Shown piece after piece: positions 45,741 through 57,150 of a DNA stretch of 64,000 nt. The notes below the pieces were generated by a model, which did not search any database, was not told the origin of the DNA, and saw only the letters and a program-made list of their open reading frames with translations. Position 1 is the first letter of the stretch. Each line of letters starts with the position of its first letter. This stretch comes from Prostheceraeus crozeri (Eukaryota > Platyhelminthes > Polycladida > Euryleptidae). Location: the NCBI GenBank assembly GCA_907163375.1, contig CAJQUW010015341.1:1-64000 (forward strand), in the 5' to 3' direction. The position numbers and the translations under genes are program-made.

Positions 45741-47700
45741 ATGATTTCAAGTGTAGAATATCGCAGTGTTATTAATTGTTTTGTTTTGAAAGGTAGTTCA
45801 AATGAATACACAGCCTCGTAGCCAGACGCTGCTCTTAAGGGGGGCGACTTTCTGATGAATTTTTAAAACAAAAATGACCAATGTGCTGCTTTTAAATAAT
45901 AAAAGTAGATAGTTTTAAGTAGATAGTAGATAAAGTAGATAGTTTTAAATAATAAAACAGTTTCATCTGTTCCACTTTCTCTAGGAAGCCCACTTTCATC
46001 GTTTCCTAGTTCTTGACCCCTTGTAGTAATTGACGAAGTTTTAGATTTTCTAATAACAAATTTGTCCATAACGTATTTACCACTGTGCCTGCAATAAGAA
46101 GCAAAATCCTATTTAAATAAATAAACAAATAAGAGTTTATTTGAAAAACAGATCAAAACAAGAAATCTCCAATGGGAATCGGGGAGATTTAGCATTTATT
46201 TAACAAATACGAAGAGAGATATAGAGCCATAAAATATGAAAATAAAAAGTTATTGCACTCCATATGAGTAAACGATTTTTATGAGATGTATGTGGTATCA
46301 ACTCATGATTATCAGGGTTATCTCTATGCGAAAATTACTCTATACAAAGAAAGCAAAACGAAAGTAGTTTTCGGAAATGTGAAGACGTCCATTTTCATCA
46401 TTTCCCAAAATCTCCAAATGTGTTATCTCAACAGGAAGTCGCAACGATTCTCGCTGAATGGATTCTTAATCATGATAAACAAAGGTGTTGAACATTTCAT
46501 TCACCGAGAATAAAAGCAAAACTACATATACATACGGAGCTCTTCGCCCATTTTCCAGAAATATCAACTAAGATACATCAATTTCCGACCCAGGAAGTTG
46601 GAGAGGATTAACTGATTTCATTTGTTTGTCAATGACATAATCACCTGCATCATACCCCCTGCCGCATCGTCTGCAGATGAAGGATGAAAGCGGAAATTTT
46701 ATTAACAGTCAAAATTGATAAAATCTTTTAGAGATTGAAATGTTAACTTAAAAATTATAGTTTCCAGTCCATTTAACAGTATCTTCACCATGATTTTCTA
46801 GGGGGCGAAAAATTTTGCAGGTGGGGCACCGCCTCCGTGCCCCCCCCCTTAGCTGCGGGCCTGTGAATACATAATTACTGAGCTTCAGACAGTTTATCAG
46901 GAGTCAAGTCCAAGTAAAAAGACCATTTACAATTGGATTCGCGAATTCAAAACCGGAAGGCTAAGCGTTTTTGACGACGATCGACGTAGACGTCCAGTAG
47001 AAATCGGCAATGAAAAGTCTGAACAACTAATGAAGATCTGCACAGAAAATCGAAGAATTGTGACTAGAGATCTCGTTACAGCTCTCAATGTCTCAAAAGG
47101 TCAACTTCATACAATGATGAAAGATTTGGGGGTAGGAAAGCTATGCTCCCGCTTCGTGCCTCGGTTCCTCACAGCTCCTCTGTCACTTTATCTGCCAGAG
47201 AGCAAAAGACAATCTGCTGAATGGAAATTACCAGGAGAAGTAGCGTCAAAGAAAATTAGGTCTGACACAAGTCATCGCAAACAACTCATGTTATCCATCT
47301 TTTGGGACTCAAGAGGTCCTATTCCTGTAGATTTTACCGAAAGAAAGGCGTACTATTCCGATCTTGTGCTTAAAGCCGAATCAAGCAGGTGGAAGTCAAG
47401 AAACAAGACCTTGTTTTTCCTACATCATAATGCACCGGTCAATACGCAAATTTGACGACAGCGACCATTGACCACTGCAGAATGAAGCTGTTACCACATC
47501 CTCCAAACAGTCCTGATTTACCCCATCAGATTTTCATCTGTTCCGCCAACTGAAGAACGACTTAAGAGGAGAACAATTTGAGAACAAGGAACAGTTAAAG
47601 ACAAAAGTCATGAAAATCTTGCAGAGTTAGCCGATTTCTTTTTTCAAAAATGGCTTTTTAAAACTAGTTGAACAGTAGATGTATGATCGATAAATGAGAT
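45741..47700 (+). pseudogene. Mariner-type transposase relic split by a hAT-type insertion
   Basis: Starts MISSVEYRSVINCFVLKGSS at 45741, is interrupted at 45811-46863, and resumes as ITELQTVYQESSPSKKTIYN. DNA-binding part: WIREFKTGRLSVFDDDRRRR, then ALNVSKGQLHTMMKDLGVGK. Catalytic part: LSIFWDSRGPIPVDF (first D), LFFLHHNAPVNT, where the usual second catalytic D (HDNAP) is H, and a frame-shifted LLPHPPNSPDL block (third D), followed by DFHLFRQLKNDLRGEQFENK in another frame. The end lies near 47700. No clear TIR. Inactive. Confidence 0.82.
45811..46863. mobile_element. Non-autonomous hAT-type element inside the mariner
   Basis: 1053 bp with an exact 8-bp target duplication TGAATACA (45803-45810, 46864-46871). 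Ends CAGCCTCGTAGCCAGACG left and, inverted at the right, CAGGCCCGCAGCTAAGGGG, the CAGGCCCGTAGC-type start of many hAT elements, with G-runs just inside. AT-rich, non-coding interior. Confidence 0.88.
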
Positions 47701-47795
47701 GACAAGTACGCCGATGGCATGTATTTAAACTTGGTTGATTTTTCATGGTTTGTTGTTGTTGGACAGTTGACATTTGACAGTGCCATTTTATTATA

Positions 47796-49680
47796 CAGTC
47801 TCCGCCGCTTATTGTGTGGCCGCTTAGTGTGTGTATGCCGCTTATTATGTGCACAGTTTTCTGTCACATCATTGATTGGCGTCTCAACAACCCTCTAAAT
47901 AGGGAATATTCTGCTCGTTTGTCATTGGCTGTTGTTTCTAATGATGCAGTGCTCCGAGATTCACTCATCGCAAGGCGTTATCCGTTTATCACATTCTCCG
48001 TACCGTGTGATTCTGAAGTGTAACTGTTCAAGTCGCTTTAACAGTATGCAGCGCACAGATTTATCCCTGATAAAAAGGATAAGCATAGGTGAAGCAGATG
48101 GGACGATTGCGGAAATTGCAGCAAAATTTAGCGTCCACCGAAACACCGTCACCAAAAGCAGAAAAAATTTGGATAGCAACATAAGGTATGCACTTTTAAA
48201 ATCTTATTTTGATGCGACTTTATTCTGAAAGCTGTTCATTTATCCACAGGGCCCTTGTTGATGGTGCAAACAGTAGCCGAAAACGACAACGGACAGGAAA
48301 AGCTCCCGATGTCGAGAAAAAGTTGGTCGAGTTCATCAAGCAGGGGCGCAATGGCAATTTCTGATTAGGTCGTGAGAGATTGATGGTGGCAGCAACAGAA
48401 ATTGCCAAGTCATCTGGAGACGAATTTAATCCAACTGATGGTTGGCTTACTAGAACTCTGAAAAGAGAGGGCATAAAGACTGTGTCTCTCCATGGCGAAT
48501 CTAAAGCTGTAGATCGCAGTGTCTGTGACGACTGGCTTTCGAATTCATGGCCTCTGATTAGAGCTAACTATGCCAGTGTAGCGATATTTAGCATGGACGA
48601 AACTGCTCTTTACTACAAAGCTCAGAGCAATCGCACCTTTGTGACAAAGGACGATCCGAGAAATTCTGTTAAATGTCAGAAGGATCGTTGGACTGCCGTC
48701 TTATGTTGCAACATGGAAGGCACAGTCAAGATTCCTCTATTCGTAATCGGGAAAAGCAAAAATCCTAGAACGTTCCCTAAAGACCATTCGAAACTTGGTC
48801 TTTTGAGTTGGGAGAGCAATTGAAACGCATGGATGAATAGCGAGCTATTCTCGAAATGGCTTACCCTTTTTTCAGAACGCATAAAGAAGGAAATGGGCGA
48901 AAGACGTGTTCTTCTCATAGTGGACAATGCCACGTCTCACAAGGTTTCCTCACTCCCCTCGAATGTGGAACTCTACTTTTTGCCACCAAACGTTACAAGT
49001 CGACTTCAGCTACTAGATGGTGGCGTTATTCATTCGTCTAAGTCTCATTACCGATCTCATTTGAGCAAACTTGCCATGCGTTACATCGAGGAAAAGAAAA
49101 CATGAAAAGATTTTCTCTCAGGTTTTACAGCGAGACAAGCCATTGAGATAATGCAGAAAGCATGGAAAGCCGTAACGTCAAACGTCATCCAAAACTGTGC
49201 GGAACACGCTGGTTGGTCCAATGACTTCAGTGATGAGGTGGTAGAACTCGAAGACATTGACTCCTGCAACGACATGACCTCGAACACAAGCCGAGAAGAA
49301 GAGAGAGAAGAAATTCATGCGACGACAATGGATTTGGAGGAGTTTTTGAACCAACCAGTTTATCTTCGATTAACCAGTTCCATCGACCGATTAGATAAAT
49401 TTTCTTTGTTCTTTCAAATCCAATCAGATGAAGAAGATCAACACATCGAAACAATTTCAAATTCTGAAGCCGTGAAGCTGTGAACAAAGTACAAGATGTG
49501 CTCAAACTAGCAACTTTTAAGAGTGCTTCTCAGCCTAGAATAACTGATTTTTTTGAGACTCTGTGAAAATGCGAATGAATAACAGCCTTTCTAATGGAGT
49601 AACTCGAGTTTTCAATTTAGCCGCTTAATGTGTGCAAATCTGAGCTTTGAGGTCATGCACGCATTAAGCGGCGGGGACTG
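47796..49680 (+). mobile_element. Tigger/pogo-type DNA transposon 2
   Basis: 1885 bp with TA duplication (47794-47795, 49681-49682). TIRs CAGTCTCCGCCGCTTATTGT left and CAGTCCCCGCCGCTTAATGC right (inverted). The core CCGCTTAWTGTGTG is repeated subterminally at the left and right. Belongs to the same superfamily as element 1 but to another subfamily. It begins about 95 bases after the mariner relic. Confidence 0.92.
48046..49564 (+). pseudogene. Tigger 2 transposase, two exons, decayed
   Basis: Exon 1 (48046-48185) encodes the first helix-turn-helix (TDLSLIKRISIGEADGTIAE, SVHRNTVTKSRKNL) and ends at GTATGC. A 64-bp intron ends TTATCCACAG, and exon 2 starts at 48250 in frame. It reads RALVDGANSSRKRQRTGKAP, then the CENP-B-type part (DEFNPTDGWLTRTLKREGIK), IFSMDETALYYKAQ (first D), RVLLIVDNATSHKV (second D), FLPPNVTSRLQLLDGGVIHS (third D). 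Three in-frame TGA codons (about 48361, 48821, 49103) and a shift near 49475 disable it. In the shifted frame the end is SQPRITDFFETL, a canonical PCNA-interacting motif, as known from pogo transposase. Confidence 0.85.
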
Positions 49681-49739
49681 TAGTACGCAATTGAGATAAG
49701 AATTTTCAATGAAGATAAGACAAAACGATGTCATTAGAT

Positions 49740-50610
49740 GCGAGGCCTTTCGCCGATTCTTTTCGGGCAACACTTCGGAACGCGTACAATAAAATAAAAA
49801 TCAAGTCATTCATTATATACAGTTAAAATGAAAGAAAGGACGGAGTTGAAGTCACTGCCATGGAAGAGCGAGCGTTAATACAGTTTGCTTCTGGACACAT
49901 AAAACAGGCCGAATGATGCTATCATTGTCGCTTCGAGAAATGGTAGCAACAAACATTGGGTGGCGAGCGCGAACCAGCTGCTTGAAGTAGGAGTCATCGT
50001 GTGACGCGTGACCGCGGTTGTCGGTCCTGCTGAAGATCGCCCTCACTTGTCCTTCATCAGCCATTGTGGAAGGTGTTCATCAGCTAGCTTGGCCAACCAC
50101 CTCTCCGTGCGTCCGACGTAACTGTCACCACAGTTACATGTGAATTGGTAAACGATGTCCGAGGCACAGGTCGGCGGCAGCGGATCCTTGAGGGGACGAG
50201 CTGAAATCTTGGTGGTGCTAAATCTTTAAACTGAATATTTTACTAAAAAATCTTTTCGATCGTGCGAGACGGATCTGCAGCTTCGAGCATCTCAATGCTG
50301 AAATAAAGTTTCTCTTTGAAACTTTACGCGATAATGGCTATCCATCCTCATTCATCGAAAAGTACAGCCTGCAAAGGCAAAGAGAAGCTGTTACTGGACC
50401 TGAAAAGAAGCCAGCTTACCTGATGGTTCCGTATTTGGGACAACAGTTCTCAAGCGAAGTGAGAATGAGAGTCCGTGCGGCAACAGCTCTGGCGTTCTAT
50501 GCCATCGAGCCGAAGATCGTCTTCTCCACCACCAAGATTTCAGCTCGCCCCCTCAAGTATCCGCTGCCGCCGACCTGTGCCTCCGACATCGTTTACGAAT
50601 GAAATTCTCA
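49740..50610. mobile_element. Penelope-like element relics in inverted pair
   Basis: Minus strand (50220 to about 49850): the endonuclease end with SDIVYQFTCNCGDSYVGRTE, a linker, and the tail LCVQKQTVLTLALPWQ. A weak hammerhead-like sequence (stem around CGAAAAGAATCG, then GAAAGG) follows near 49755-49785. Plus strand (50290-50600): the linker between RT and endonuclease (FETLRDNGYPSSFIEKYSLQ, VPYLGQQFSSEVRMRVRAAT). The two copies share about 70 bp of inverted sequence (50134-50205 and 50527-50598). Broken fossil with several breaks. Confidence 0.78.
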
Positions 50611-50942
50611 ATGAATTCTTCTTAATTCAATAATTCAGTAATATTCGAGAATTTTCATAGCTCTCATGGATGTCAAATTGACAGGGTGAGGATTTCCCCT
50701 TCCTTAATCATGCAATTAAGGCCGTCAAATTTGGAATTTTAGATATATGAACGACTTTCATAGAAAAATGACGTGTGAAATATCGGCTGACAACCCTAAT
50801 TACTCAGTATTGCTATGATTAAGGAGATTTCGAATGAAATTCTCAATGAATTCTGCTTAATTCAATAATTCAGTAATAATTAATCATTTTCATAGCTCTC
50901 ATGGATGTCAAATTGACAGGGTGAGGATTTCCCCCTTCCGAC
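50598..50942. repeat. Direct repeat of about 105 bp, two copies
   Basis: GAATGAAATTCTCAATGAAT..GACAGGGTGAGGATTTCCCC at 50598-50703 and again at 50832-50942, about 95 percent alike. The first copy starts exactly at the end of the PLE fragment, so it may be the target or a duplicated flank. Confidence 0.85.
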
Positions 50943-51090
50943 TATAGAATTAAATGATCACGGGAATAATGCTTCCTAATTGCTCCTTAAGTTGACCAAT
51001 AATTGCTCAGAAATGATAGTAGTTTACATAATGTCAATGTCTTCGACAGCTTGTGAAGTCATTATCGCTTAGAAGAATCAGCAAATATCA

Positions 51091-51190
51091 ATGGGAAATC
51101 CATCCTTCCCAAAGTTGTTGCTGCTCCTCATCTTCATGCTAGTGGCTACAATTACCATCTCCAAGATCTATAATGATTATCAGATTTCAG
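51091..51190 (+). CDS. Possible first exon with signal peptide
   Basis: ATG at 51091 opens MGNPSFPKLLLLLIFMLVAT and ITISKIYNDYQIS, then a phase-1 donor GTAATATAAG at 51191. The hydrophobic core and short polar tail resemble a signal-peptide exon. Length and phase are like the exon at 16147-16226. No downstream exon was found; the next kilobases are transposons. It may be an orphan exon or chance. Confidence 0.35.
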
Positions 51191-51444
51191 GTAATATAAG
51201 AATTTCAGTGTTCTTAGTCTGTGTTGTTTAGAAGCAATGATCGTACGAAATATCGATATTCCAATTCCGATCTTGTTTAAAATAAGAATAACATTCTATT
51301 CACACGATGGGTATTGCTTCACCGTGCCATTTCTGGCAAGTCATGATTCTCAGGTGTTTCTCAGTGAGATGGATGTACAAACAGAAGGCCTTATAGGATT
51401 TTGTAGCATTGAACTGAACGTTTTGTTAATTTTATAATATCCAT

Positions 51445-52450
51445 ACTGTAAATCACTGGATACGAAAATTACATACAAACATATACCAAATTCACATACA
51501 AGTTGAAACTAACATTTGATACGAGATTCTCGTATGCTTACAGAGATCTGGCATGTTTTTCATACCACATCTCACTTACTTTCGTATGTGATTGGTATGT
51601 AGCGATACGAACTATTCTATCTGTGATTGGATGTTTTACACTGAAATACGAGTTGTTGGTATGTTTTATATTCGAGACCCGATGCAAATTGGTCCTCATT
51701 CGTATGCCTCTGGTATGTATTTGGTATGTACAGCTTTAAGTCACATAGCATAAAAAACATGTGTATTACATACTACTGTCAAATAACTTCTTTCAGTAAT
51801 ACCAGTCGCGAATATTTTTTGTTTGATAAAGTGAGTGATATATAACTGGATTAGATTTATGGTGAATTAAATGCTCCATGAGATTGTCGTCGTTGCTACT
51901 TGTCTAGCAACATTAACAGGACGTTTAGTTTGCTCTACTTTATGAGCCAAGTTGATAAAACATCATTTCAATAAACGATAACTTTCGAGCAACCATTTTG
52001 ACTTATATATCTGAACTATGATGCGTTCATGAATTATAATGTGTTTTTATTTCGGATTGATAAAATGCTTAATTTCAAAATTACATGATGCATAATTGTT
52101 GATGGCTGAATACTTATTGACTATTCATGAAATGCCTTAAAATTACATGTATCAAAATCGAATTCAGTATTGAAAGTATGACTCTTGAATGTCATTATCT
52201 CACTACTTACAGAACAGTAGTAACATTAGTGTGATCTTTATTGACAAAAGGCCTCAAATCAAGATACTTTGGACATGATTTATGCTTTCTTTTAACATTG
52301 TGCTGGTATGGCTTTAGTATGTAAAGCATACCACATTTGAAATAACATACGAAAAGCATGCAAATATATACCAAGAGAATACAGAAATATACCAAAAAAT
52401 ATTTTGGTATGCATCCTTCGTATGTGATTGGCATTGAGCGATTTACAGTG
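51445..52450. mobile_element. Non-autonomous CACTG-ended MITE
   Basis: 1006 bp. Right end, inverted, starts CACTGTAAATCGCTC; left end (C)ACTGTAAATCACTGG with the first base changed. CAT on both sides (51442-51444, 52451-52453) may be a 3-bp target duplication, as in CACTA elements. Both subterminal regions are full of GGTATGT/ACATACC-type boxes. A second copy of the left end is at 61908. Confidence 0.72.
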
Positions 52451-53740
52451 CATAAACTTTGAAATGTTTTCGGACATTCTACATAGCAATACGCTTAACC
52501 TCAATTATTGACATCAGTTTACGCACCGGCAACACGCCATCCCATTACCATTTGAAAATAAGCAGATGGGCCTACCGTAGATAAGTACAGAGCTGATCAT
52601 AAAAAACGGACCACCTATTTTCCGCTAAATTCAATCGTTTCTCGTGATTTCTCATCGTGCCGCACAACAGCGTGCCATGCATCATTCGAGACCTTGCATT
52701 CTCAGCTTTAAAATGAGCTATGATAGACTTGCATCCTCTATTATATGAAAATCACTCAATTTACAATTCGCAAGCTTTCAGTAAGAAGACATGTAAGTAT
52801 GATAATGAATCAGGCACGGGGAGAAAGAGCATTTTCTGAATTCTCTTTTGATATACTGTTCATCAAAATCGGTGAACTACGAAATAGTGATGCGTGAAGT
52901 TACCACAAAGTCATGACCTTTTTGGTTGAAAATGTTATGTTCTCACTTTTCCATTAAAAATGATCATTTTTAGCATCTTCAGAATCCTGGTGAAGTAAGG
53001 AGTGCGAATATACAAGTTTTATTCATATAAGTTCAATAGTTCTTATAGTCGGGCATGATGAAACAGGCTTGGGTCACTACTTGTTAAAAACGATGCTGTA
53101 AATAAATGATGGAATACGACTATAGTACAGGTGCAGTGTTGGCTAATAGAGCATATAAAGGGTAAAAGAAATCACAGGAGTCATAATCTTTTCATCAACT
53201 TTTCAATGAAGTGAGCACAGTTCGTCACTCACCTCATTTGTAGCAGAATTCAGGTCAAAATGAATTTTCCCTTATCTGCGTCGAGTATATTCACGCACCG
53301 ATGATGAGAAATAGTGAGCTTTCCCCTTTCAGTGATACGATTGGCCAGACAAACTTAGTCAAAACGTCAGTGTATCCGATCACAGAGAACTGCGCCTGTT
53401 TCATCTTACCCCGGCCTCCCCTAAGTTTTATTCAGATAAGTTGAACAGTTCTTTTTCAAACTTCTTCAACATCTTCGCATTTTCGCTAAAGTACACAAAG
53501 ACAATATCAGGTGAACGAAGGTTCAAAACAGAACAATTAGCAAAGGCATGTCTTTGTTCTGTCACCCTGACTGCGAATTGTTTACCTTCATTGCTTGTGT
53601 ACTTATGCTGAAATGAGAAAAATGTTGAAGTTTGAAAAAGAACTGTTGAACTTATTTGAATATAACTTACATATTCGCATTCCATTCATCGCGAGGACTC
53701 TGAAGATACCAAACATGAACACTGTTCATGGAAAAGCGAG

Positions 53741-54419
53741 CAGGGGTGTAGCGTCCATTGGGGCATTCGGCGCAGTGCCCCGAATGTATTTTTAAATAAA
53801 TTCCGCAACATATTTTAATCATGTACATTGTAGAATGTGCATCAGTGACCAAACGCTACATCCTATCTTAAGTCTTTATTCATCTTTCCAACGGATGCAT
53901 GTATAATTGTCGGTGGTTTTATTTCTCTTCCTCTCCCAGGGACAGTCGCCGGAGTGTCGCCGAGATTGCACCGATTGGCCAAAATCTAACACGAGCCACA
54001 CATGATCAGCAATGTCTCGTTGATGTCATCGACAACTCAGCCAATCTATCAATGTGCCGTTCACACGCGCCAGAACAGCTCGGCGCGGCCACTGTATGCA
54101 ACACACGGAGAAGCAATCCATCTCTGTGATTCAACCCGGGCGCACAGAACAAGGAACCCTGTTCTGTGGGGCGAAGACAGGGAATTCTTTACGAGTGACT
54201 GGCTAATCACGGCGTGTCTGACAAACGCGTAGCTAATTGTTTACACATGCATACCTTCACTTCTTCATTATTTGAATTCTTTATTATTTTTATCAAAGTG
54301 ACTTCTAGATTAGAACAGAACCCACCGGGTACTTTGCACATGTGCTGCATGCTATAAGGTACACCGATGGCAAGACTGACTTTAGCCCCGGAAGCGGTTT
54401 GAAGCAGGCTACGCCACTG
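53741..54419. mobile_element. Non-autonomous hAT-type element with GC-rich insert
   Basis: 679 bp with an exact 8-bp duplication AAAGCGAG (53733-53740, 54420-54427). Ends CAGGGGTGTAGCG left and, inverted, CAGTGGCGTAGCC right. The interior from about 53935 to 54235 is clearly GC-richer than the rest. Confidence 0.88.
53940..54129 (+). pseudogene. Exon-like, GC-rich segment inside hAT-type element
   Basis: Preceded by a strong polypyrimidine tract and AG (TCTTCCTCTCCCAG). Open frame RRSVAEIAPIGQNLTRATHD and further to a stop at 54127. Composition differs sharply from the surroundings. It might be a captured piece of a host exon; I do not recognise the protein. Confidence 0.3.
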
Positions 54420-54616
54420 AAAGCGAGAATAAACATTTTTAGCCATAAAAAAAGTCTGGTTTTTGTGATAACTTCACGATATCACTGATTTTTTCCTAGT
54501 TCACCGATTTTGATGACCAGTATAGCGAAAGAGAGCTCAGAAAATGTTCGGAAATTACGAGAGTCGATTGAATTTAGCGGAAAATAGATGGTCCGTTTTT
54601 TATGATCAGCTCTGTA

Positions 54617-56951
54617 TTTCAAACACGGGTAGATAGACGTATTCAACAGCAGTAGATTTTTTTGAGTTCCAACTCGTTTGGTAAATCTCCCTTGAAAAAA
54701 ACTATAAGCTGCTGGTTATCTTTTATATTGTTCCGTCCCTGTAGCCAACAGATGATGGCCCAGAAAACAAAAGCATGGTGTAGAAAAGCAGTAGATTTGC
54801 TAAATATTTTCGTGCATCATTCTTGTACTGTTTTTGGTTTATTTTACACTGAAAATCATTAAGTCCTATTTAAGTAAAAATCTGAGTAATAAGCAGAAAA
54901 GTATTAACATCATCGAACTTTAATTGACAGTAGCACTATAATGCTTGTTCAGTACTAACATGATGAAATATCAATAAGGGGCGCGACACGAGGCCAAATT
55001 TAGTGAGTCAGTGTACAGCTGGTAGTTGACTGTGTGCGCTTAGATCTAAATAAGTCTTTTTCGTCTAGTTTTCCCAGAAAAGCAGCTAGTCAACACAGTT
55101 GTTCATAGTTCTTGATTATGTGATTTTGCTCTGTAAGTGGCAGGTTGCCTGTGATATGATCACGCTTAAGAAAATACTCTTGAGGTTGAGCATGAAAGTA
55201 ATAGGAACCCATCGAATTTCTCATTTATCAAAAATTAAATCATAAAGGCTGTCATAACACTGAGAATCTGTAAAATGCCATCTCTACTTCTGCATTATAA
55301 TCATGATCACTCAATTCCGTGACAATTTCTTCAGAACTGCAAAATTTTGCATTTCTAACAGCCATGTCCCCCTCGAGTTCATTTAATAAAATCGAAAGTG
55401 TATACACATTGGGTACTTAATAAATGCGGAGTTACCAGTTAACTTTGAAAGATGTAATGGGTCCCCATCACTATTCAGATTCTAGAAATGAAACATGAAT
55501 TTAGTGATCGAATCATAGAATCATACCAGTGAAAATTGAATTAAAGACTTGAAATTTCAATCAAGTAAGCACGAATAATATCGCGACTTTTTCATGAAGA
55601 CTTCCATTATGATACGGATCATGAAATTCCCTTGATAATCAGCTTGATTTCCGCTTAGTTAGGATGCTTACTAGCAAATATTCACTCCTTTTGATATCCA
55701 ACTTGTTCCATGCTACTTGTATAGGGGCGTCATCTCGGTAGTATTTAAATTGGCAAATTTTGACTTTTTTCAAAAGTGCTCAAATAATTTCTTGGACCAC
55801 GGGAACGTAATCTCCGCAAAAAAATGAATCTTTTCATATAAAAATTTTCACTGTATACAGATACTTTTTTCAGTCGACACTCTACCTACATATCCCTACT
55901 CTATGGTCCTAACGTTGACATGGTCGCTCCGACTAGATACCTACAGACTACAGATTAGCTACGCGCAGCGCGGAGTAAGTTAACTTTTGGTCGACTGCCA
56001 ACATCTTCCGCGCAGACATAGCGTTGCTGCAATAATGTGAAAAATCGCCATGGCGAGACTTTCTAATGCAATCTTCCTCTCTGACGCTCAGATTCACAGT
56101 GGATTTCCTTGTTCGCTTGAGGCATACGTCCTCACGCGAACGCGCAACGCGCATAAATATGAACCGGCCTTAATATGTCTCTAACAATTGATAGAGATTT
56201 GTTACACGCAAACACAGAGACAGATTTATTAGTGTGTAGGTTAGTCTAGAGCGGACATTATTTTATCGCAGCCATTCTATGCTACGGTCGCAAGCAGTAG
56301 AAATTGATAGGAAGAAATCTGTCTATCTTTGGCTGATAAGATCAAGCGTGCGCATTGCGGAAGCAGCTCGCATATTCATCAAACACAACACACGAACCTC
56401 AATAGTCAGATTGAAGGCAGGCTTGACAAGTGAAAAATACGTGTCTTTGGCTGACTTTGTCTCAGTGACAATAAGTATACGACAGGTTAAATATTCAAAA
56501 TTAATCAATAATGCATATAGCGTTTATTAAAAATTTCGGATTGATAGAGATACTTGCGAGCATATGTACGAGTATCAGTGTGATTGAGTAATTAAGGCAA
56601 TTATGAATATTCATGCATGAATAAAAAATGCTGTATATTTGAAAGTGAGTGAGGCATCGTCGAGCATTAGTATATGTGTACGAAATTTTCTGCAATGAGG
56701 AACACGAGCTCTGACTACCCGTGTGTCTGTATTAATTCAACTAAATCGGTTATATTGTGTAGGCCTTGTAGGACAAAGTATTGCATGGATTTTGATGCAA
56801 ATTATCGAATAACAAATAAGTAGATAAATACGCAAAAATAATGAATTAAAAAAGCTCCTTAATCATAAAATAAAGGAATAACAGGGAATTTACTGAAAGT
56901 TAAACAAAGAGAAGAGTGACAACCTTAATTGTATCACTTACCCTGAAAGAT
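54617..56951. other. No gene seen
   Basis: AT-rich with a few GC-richer spots (55960-56160). No recognisable coding sequence, terminal repeats or RNA gene. Confidence 0.4.
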
Positions 56952-57086
56952 GACTGACACTCTTCGTTGATAGATTTGTACGGGAGGAAATTCCTTTTTG
57001 TTTCCATTGAAATTGAAAATTGAAAACACTCCCTTGTAATGGCGATGTTTCTAATTTTTTAAGATAAATAAAATTACAAACCGCCC

Positions 57087-57116
57087 GACGTTTCGTCCGC
57101 CGCGGACTTATTCATG
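57087..57116 (-). ncRNA. Hammerhead-like motif, minus arm
   Basis: CATGAATAAGTCCG..CGGACGAAACGTC: stem GTCCG/CGGAC followed by GAAAC-GTC, with a degenerate CUGAUGA box. Mirrors 61382-61411. Confidence 0.5.
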
Positions 57117-57150
57117 GACAAACTGGCATTGGTGAGCGATGGTTTAAATA

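Larger units (their letters stand above)
52588..54614. mobile_element. Long-TIR element with TA target duplication, non-autonomous
   Basis: 2027 bp, TA on both sides (52586-52587, 54615-54616). TIRs start CAGAGCTGATCATAAAAAAC and match for about 50 bp. After a gap of about 190 bp in the left arm the pairing resumes (TCATCAAAATCGGTGAACTA at about 52861, inverted near 54510), so the original TIR was well over 100 bp. TA duplication points to the Tc1/mariner/pogo superfamily. No transposase seen. A hAT-type element is nested at 53741. Confidence 0.8.
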
